The notes under the pieces: generated by a model | Database searches by the model: none | Seen by the model: the letters and a program-made list of their open reading frames with translations, nothing else | Told to the model about the DNA's origin: nothing | Assembly: GCA_946811695.1 (NCBI GenBank) | Contig: OX328123.1 | Coordinates: forward strand, 18,356,610-18,420,609 | Reading direction: 5' to 3' | DNA length: 64,000 bases | Source: Gonocerus acuteangulatus | Lineage: Eukaryota > Arthropoda > Insecta > Hemiptera > Coreidae | Program-made: the position numbers and the translations under genes | Shown: positions 58,380-64,000 of the stretch, piece by piece | Layout of the letters: every line of letters starts with the position of its first letter | Numbering within the stretch: the first letter of the stretch is position 1

Positions 58380-59038
58380 TAATTTTTGAATTCCACATAG
58401 AATTTGATTTGGTTAAAAATCAAATCTGTAGTTTTAGATTGTATACAATTTTCTTAATAACACAAATAACTGTCGCTCTCTTTTTTCCATTTTAGTGGTG
58501 ACCTGAAAGGCCTATTGCATTTTAATTTCCGTGTCATTTTTGTTGTTTCCACATATGTGTTCATGGAGTATTATCCACATATCATTTACAAAAAATAAGA
58601 AGAATATTTTTCTAATCAGTGAGTGAAATTCTGAAATATTATAAATGAAATGTGTCATTATTTAAATTTGATGAGCCGATTCAAGGTTTTTTACCATTCC
58701 CTAGAATAAGTTAAATTTTCATAATGAGCCCTATCTGTTTTTTTTTCTTTTATAATTTATATATTATAAGTATTCAATAAATTCAATTAAAAAAGAGCTC
58801 AAAACTTTTAAGATAAACATGTATATTAATAAAACATTCCACATCACTGAAAACTAGTTTTTTATTTATTATCCACCATTACCTTTCCCAACATGAGTAA
58901 GTGTCTAAAAAATTGTGTCTTTCAATGTTTTTCTATTTTGAAATCCTATTCTGTCCAGTATTAATTGTATTTCTGAAAAGAAAAGAAGAAATTACCAATC
59001 CTATGCTAAAAGGTTGACACCTCTCTATCAGCAAACAA
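58380..59038. other. AK2 3' untranslated region and flank
   Basis: No ORF of interest; poly(A) candidate at 58776. Confidence 0.45.
58776..58781 (+). terminator. Poly(A) signal candidate of AK2
   Basis: AATAAA 397 nt after the stop; no closer perfect signal was noticed. Confidence 0.4.
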
Positions 59039-59616
59039 TAGCCCGTCCAGTTAGATGGAAGAGTTCTAATCCCGCATGCGCGAAATTCTGAGGGAAATAT
59101 TCCCGACGGTTCCACCATTTGCATTTTCATTGCATTAAACAACACATAACTTCAAACTCAATAAAAACTGATTATGGCTCGTTTAGGACCAGGGTAGGCT
59201 TTGACAGGTCAGGCAAGGGAGCTAGTGTTTAATATTTATCAATACTTAGCCAAAGCTAAGGCTAAAAATAATTTAAGCAATAGATGGTTTAGTTTGAGGA
59301 GAAAGGGTGTGGTCTATATTCCTCATGCAAGAAATTGGCAGTAAAAATTCTCTCTGTTATAACCTTTTCACTAAGAGGATTAAAACGTTTTTAGTCATAG
59401 CTTTGGCTAAGTATTGATAAATATTAGACACTATTTCCTTTGTCTGACCTGTCAAAGCCTCCCCTAGTCTTAAACAAGACAATCAGTTTTTATAATTTTT
59501 CACGTATCGTGTTGTTCCTCGAAATGAGAGTTTGCAAACGGTGGAACCGACGTGAATATTTCCCTCAAAATTTCGCGCATTCGGGATTGAACTTTTCAGT
59601 CTATCTGAACAGCCTA
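59039..59616. mobile_element. Foldback/MITE pair, copy B, with nested palindrome
   Basis: Same arm landmarks as the copy at 57771: TAGCCCGTCCAG at the left, CTGAACAGCCTA at the right, CCCGCATGCGCGAAATTC, CCACCATTTGC. Its centre (about 59227-59428) has its own inverted ends TATTTATCAATACTTAGCC / GGCTAAGTATTGATAAATA, probably another small element. Confidence 0.65.
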
Positions 59617-60039
59617 CAGGTGGGCTATCTTGAGAAAGGATTATACTTGATAGATAAAAGCTTTGATTGGACAACAGTTTTTTTTTTTATTAATGGCACA
59701 TTTAGGACATTAGTGTCTGGCTATCTATTGGTTACAACCCTTTCTAAGATCCATGGTGGAGGAGGACATTTTTTCAGCAAGCGCCCATAGATCAGAGGTG
59801 CTCAAAAAATGTTATTAATTGAATAACATTTCTCTGAAAATAAAATTAAATACTTTTGTAGTTGAATGGAGTGGAAAATGGTAGATATATAACTTTATTA
59901 TTTCAAATTATAATGTGTTCTCCTTGCCTCCCCCTCTCGGAGGCTCAGCTCATCACCTTCTTTTATCGTAATAATCCCCTGCAACATGTTGCAAATACGG
60001 CGATTTAAATTTCATTTGGAAGATAGTGAGTCAGATGAA

Positions 60040-61560
60040 TGCACTGGTTTAGATCTTCACCCGCACTTCAGGTGGTTGGCAGAAAATTCCCAGAAAGGTT
60101 TCAAGAGTTATTGCCCGAAATAACAGCTTTTCTACGTGAACGAGGTGATGACTAGGGACCGGATTCTTAGGTTTTCACCTATTTTTTTCCTTTCTGCTAA
60201 ACATGATAATGATCGGTTTTTTATATGATTCGCGTCTTGTAGTATCATTCGTGCAAATTTGGAAGAACCTAAAAATACCTATTCAGGATATCACCTAAAT
60301 AACGATGGGATGACCTAGACAGACCTAATCTTTAAAATAGAAAATACAATTCAATGAACTAATTTCCTCGATCAAAAAATTTTCTTTAAAGCATATTCCT
60401 GAGTCCAGACGTTCAGGGAAATTTTACTAGGAGTGTCGCTTCCACCAGAAACGCTTGTTGACAATTTGGATATGAATGAAACAGTTGGCATTTCTAAGGC
60501 TTCGATGTTCCTCCAGACCAATGAGATTCATGGTGCACTCGCATTAAGAGCACAATTCTCAGATCTTTCAAATCTCATTGGAAAATTGGAATAAAGCCTT
60601 AACATATAAAAAAGGCCTTTAGTTATTTGTTTTGTTCTAGATTCTAATTTTTTTTTATTAATTTATATTTTATTAATTAATTTTATTTCTTTTTTTAAAC
60701 ATTGCTTTATTTCTAAAATGCATTTTATTTATATGAATTTCATTCACTTTGTTTTGTAAATAAATATTTTGTTGAATATTTGGAGAATTTTTTTAAAAAA
60801 TAAAACTCATATTTCCGTTTTGTTTTAATTTGCTCTTCTTTTATTTCCTTCTCAATATACTATTCTATAAAATAATGTTATTTGTTGTTTATTTTTATGT
60901 CACCTTTTATATACATATTAATTTATCAACTATAAATTAATCAAAATTATTAATGATAAATTATAATAGGTTGAAATTATTTTTTGAACCTATTGCAACA
61001 TTTTTATCACCTAAAAAAACCTAAACTTGATTTTTAAATAAAAACCTAAAAAGACCTATTATGCTAGTTGCAAAAACCTAATTTGATGCTTATTTTATCC
61101 TAAAAATCCGGTCCCTAGTGATGACACTCAGATGCTGAAAAAAGGAAAATGGCTGACTATTTTGGAATTTTTTCAGACATCACAATGCATTTAACCTTTA
61201 GGCTGTGCAATACACGTAGGGCTAGATGGTATGGTGGTGCGGGAGAGCCTAGCATATTTATGGGGCAGAATCATTAAATATATTGGGCCTATTCGAAATA
61301 CGTTTTTATGATTTCGGTCAATTGGCAAATAAAAAATCATTTATGAGGGATACTTTTTGCGTGCAAAAACATCCAGGAATGAGCTACTGAAATAGCAAGT
61401 CAATTTAAAATTGACTCACCACAGAGAATTGGTAGATTTTTTACTCACATAGAAAAGCAAGTGCGAAAATACTATTACTCTTCCAGACTTTTATTAACCG
61501 GGACAAATAAAATTGTCTCGAGTAAAAAACTGACCACCAGAATATCTTAAATCTATAAAT
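60040..61560 (+). pseudogene. hAT-like transposase relic (SCAND3/ZBED type), split by a later hAT insertion
   Basis: Left of the insertion, FRWLAENSQK and, after a frameshift, RFQELLPEITAFLRERGDD. Right of it, DAEKRKMADYFGIFSDITMH, then IASQFKIDSPQRIGRFFTHI and KLTTRI. The order (…RWL…FxELxxEIxxFL…WLxxxxFxxDI…) is that of hAT transposases. Several frameshifts and stops. Confidence 0.5.
60153..61117 (+). mobile_element. hAT-type element, 965 bp, perfect 8-bp target duplication
   Basis: Ends TAGGGACCGGATTCTTAGG and (reverse complement) TAGGGACCGGATTTTTAGG, flanked by GTGATGAC at 60145-60152 and 61118-61125. A short coding remnant (about 60426-60594) reads LPPETLVDNLDMNETVGISK then RAQFSDLSNLIGKLE and a stop. 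It is inserted in an older transposase relic. Confidence 0.85.
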
Positions 61561-62479
61561 TTCAACTAAAAAATTCATTATGTATATTATACGTTTGTAT
61601 TTTTTTTTTTAAACATTGACTCATGTTGCCCCCCCCCCCTCGCATCGAAAAGATGCTGCTGGTGCTGTGTGAACTAAAGTCCTAGTTGTTCGTGTTAGTT
61701 ATCACAGAGATTTTACCTGAATTGTTATCCTCAGATTTCATATTGTTTTGCCTATTAATTGCACAGGCATTTAATTAGTGTTTTTTCAAATGGAGTTTGA
61801 AGTGAAACGGAATATTTTGAGGAGTAACATTCCCTCCTAAAGTATAGGTAATTTTAGATATATTTATATAAATTACTTTTCGTGTAAATAAAAATTGAAT
61901 CTTTATATTTATGACCATTAAAAGAAAAAGTGTGATTCCTTAGAGTACTTTAACCCTTTATCTGGCAGAGTTGCATAATGATTGAAAAAAATAATTTTTT
62001 TTCATGGAACCAAAACATGGGATCTAATATAATAATAAAAAAAAAAAAAAAACATCCTGCCATATTAGCACAGTTACGCTGCCAACGTGTCTTAAGGATA
62101 CATTATCGGATTATGGTGGCGAGTGACCGAGGTTCTTGATTAACTACATATCACATAAAAATTAAAAAATATGTATTTTTTTTTGTCTGATAGAGGGGGA
62201 GGGGTGTAAATGATTAAAACAAATATATGTCAGCACTTTTTTTATTTTAAAATATATTACAAAAAACATTAATTCAATTTATATATGGTATGCCAACTGG
62301 TGATGTATCATGTTTCAAAAACATTCTGTGCTAAAATGAAAAATCTGATTGTAATAAGGATTAGTTTCTATTGAAAAACAAACTTACAATAACATATTTA
62401 GTTTCCATAGACGTGGTAGTTGTAAAAACAATTTCTTGTTGTCGTCTAGCAGTGACTGCAGTGTATGGTTGTTTGGCCA
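61561..62479. other. Intergenic, nothing recognised
   Basis: AT-rich with a C run near 61629 and A run near 62038. Confidence 0.5.
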
Positions 62480-63335
62480 TTTTTACATTACCTACATCTC
62501 CCTTTACTTGAAAAAATTGGTAGATGTGTTGTTAAATTAAATTTTAGGGGCACTGCATGACGAGCAGACTTGGATGATGGTGTTGCAGGACTAGAAGGGG
62601 AATTACTTTGGAAAGATGGCCTACCTCTTTTTGGTTTAGTCGCGAATAAAAACAAATCGGCAATCGCAACCCTAAAACTTTGTAAGGATAACATGTCTTT
62701 ACAATTTTTATTATATTTGTATTTGATCCAACTATTGTTGACACAAATATCTAATAGTTGAGAAAAAATTGCCTGATACCATTTTTTTTTGTTCTAAATG
62801 CTATCCTGTATAAAGAAATCAGCATGTCTGACAGGTCAACCCCACCCATGTAATTCACGAGAATCTGAGGTATATGTTTTACAGACCACTGTTTCACTTT
62901 GTTCATTGGCTCTGCACCAACATACGTGCTAGCTAGCAGAACTCGTTTCCTGTCCATCCATTTTACTACAACTAATTTATTATCATTGTCCACTAGCTGG
63001 TCATATGAACCCCTTCCATTCTTTACCAAATGTTTGTCGCTAAGTAAAGGACATTTTTGGATTCAGTCCTTTTTAAGTCCCAAGGGATAAAATTCCTTTT
63101 TCGTCTCTCAAATATGTCATCATGTCGAGATTGGTGAAAAAATTGTCAAAAACACAATAGATAATGCAGGATTTTTTATAATTTTAGTTAAAACAAGTAT
63201 TACTTTTGATAACATTAGGAACTCATTTTCTTTACGGGAAAATGAAATGTTTCTGAATGTATCATCTCCACTGTAAACTAAAAAATCATGAACAAAACCT
63301 GTGATGGAGGATCTATCAAACGAAAATGTTTCTTG
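62480..63335 (-). pseudogene. piggyBac-like transposase relic
   Basis: Minus strand, right to left: FVHDFLVYSGDD, IVFFDNFFTNLDMMTYLRDE, KGILSLGT, NGRGSYDQLVDNDNKLVVVK, VNYMGGVDLSDMLISLYRIA. These are successive piggyBac DDE-domain blocks (…YDFxxYxGD…DNFFTS…GVDxxDqmxxxY). The C-terminus (62694-62488) ends KRGRPSFQSNSPSS without the usual Cys finger. Stops and frameshifts, no N-terminus. Confidence 0.8.
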
Positions 63336-63440
63336 GAAGATACATGATTACATGTGCCCAATAACGACAATGTGTTTTGGAAGATACATGATTACATGTG
63401 CCCCAATAACGACAATGTATCTTGGAAGATACATCACTTG
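63335..63440. repeat. Tandem duplication of ~52 bp next to the piggyBac relic
   Basis: TTGGAAGATACATGATTACA with CAATAACGACAATGT occurs twice and begins a third time. Confidence 0.7.
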
Positions 63441-63600
63441 TAACCATACGGGCTTGATATAAACCCTAATTATTTAATTCTTTGGGTACTTTAATAGCAA
63501 CACAATGTAGAAAAATATTTGGTAAATGTCAAGGAGAGTGGTCTCCACGCCGATTCTTTTGAAACTTTGCACTATAACGTATTTTGATGCACTAAACACG

Positions 63601-64000
63601 AATCCGTTAAAAAAAAAGGTCGCTTTTCACTAGGAAAGAAGTTATTTAAAAAAAAAGTTCACTGTTATGAAGGTTAGGGAAGACTGCCTTGGACGACTTT
63701 TGGGCCATAGAATTCTTTTCATTTCTGCGAGTTGGATTGACTAGGGGTTTTGATGTTTTCTTGAGCGAGCGGAGCGAGCGGAAACGCACAGCGAATATGC
63801 CCAAAAGCGACAATTTACGACCAAGTCAGCTACCACAAGGTGAGTCTAAATTTCAATTACACTTCGTCATTAAGGACTATTGCGCATGCGCGTGTTTACA
63901 AATTCGCCGTTAACCCGTCTTTTATAACCTCCATAACAGTGAACTTTAGTGTTTCATAACTTCTTTCCTAGTGAAAAGCGACCTTTTTTTTTAACGGATT
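63601..64000. mobile_element. TIR element at the right edge of the window
   Basis: AATCCGTTAAAAAAAAAGGT runs inward from 63601 and, inverted, from 64000. The arms match for about 85 bp (GCTTTTCACTAGGAAAGAAG). The element could extend past the window. The interior holds GAGCGAGCGGAGCGAGCGG. Confidence 0.65.

Noticed and set aside
62570..63090. Plus-strand ORFs over the piggyBac region
   Set aside because: Shadows of the minus-strand transposase frame.

Overview
This is a eukaryotic nuclear window from an arthropod, probably an insect, though the order cannot be fixed from sequence alone. It is AT-rich. Conserved coding blocks are short exons with GT/AG splice sites, separated by kilobase introns full of transposons and long (TA)n arrays. 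There are no operons, prokaryotic signals or true tRNA/rRNA genes.

Four conserved protein genes were read exon by exon. (1) SMNDC1/SPF30, a Tudor-domain splicing factor, minus strand, exons from 12689 down to 1086; the 3' end lies beyond the left edge. (2) A complete four-exon short-chain dehydrogenase of the beta-hydroxybutyrate/retinol dehydrogenase (SDR9C-like) type, plus strand, 17157-23248, 327 aa. (3) NDUFS2, the 49-kDa subunit of mitochondrial complex I, minus strand, nine exons from 41509 down to 25476; the transit-peptide exon was not found, and the protein differs from the usual form at several normally invariant positions. (4) A complete six-exon adenylate kinase 2, plus strand, 47259-58379, 246 aa. 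A short unidentified minus-strand ORF starts 55 bp from the AK2 start, head to head. NDUFS2 and AK2 both serve mitochondrial energy metabolism, but I see no sign that their neighbourhood is more than coincidence.

Most of the rest is mobile DNA. Elements with both ends visible include a pogo/Tigger relic (2207-3198), a mariner-like relic (1578-2111), a Tc1-like relic carrying a nested MITE (33427-34393), two long-armed foldback elements (11400-12567 and 43781-45606), several hAT-type elements with 8-bp target duplications, and a 1.1-kb TIR element encoding a Cys-rich protein (55741-56824). Others are a piggyBac relic (62480-63335), a hAT transposase relic split by a second hAT element (60040-61560), non-LTR retrotransposon fragments (main one 34430-36521), a Penelope-like 3' end with a hammerhead ribozyme motif (52690-53410), LTR-like insertions inside TA arrays, and at least three tRNA-derived SINE families. 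One SINE family has eleven copies and one hAT MITE family has six copies here.

The points I rate highest are the hammerhead motif, the six-copy MITE family with target duplications, the Cys-rich TIR element, the divergent NDUFS2, the foldback elements, and a sequence module shared by two TIR elements with unrelated ends.
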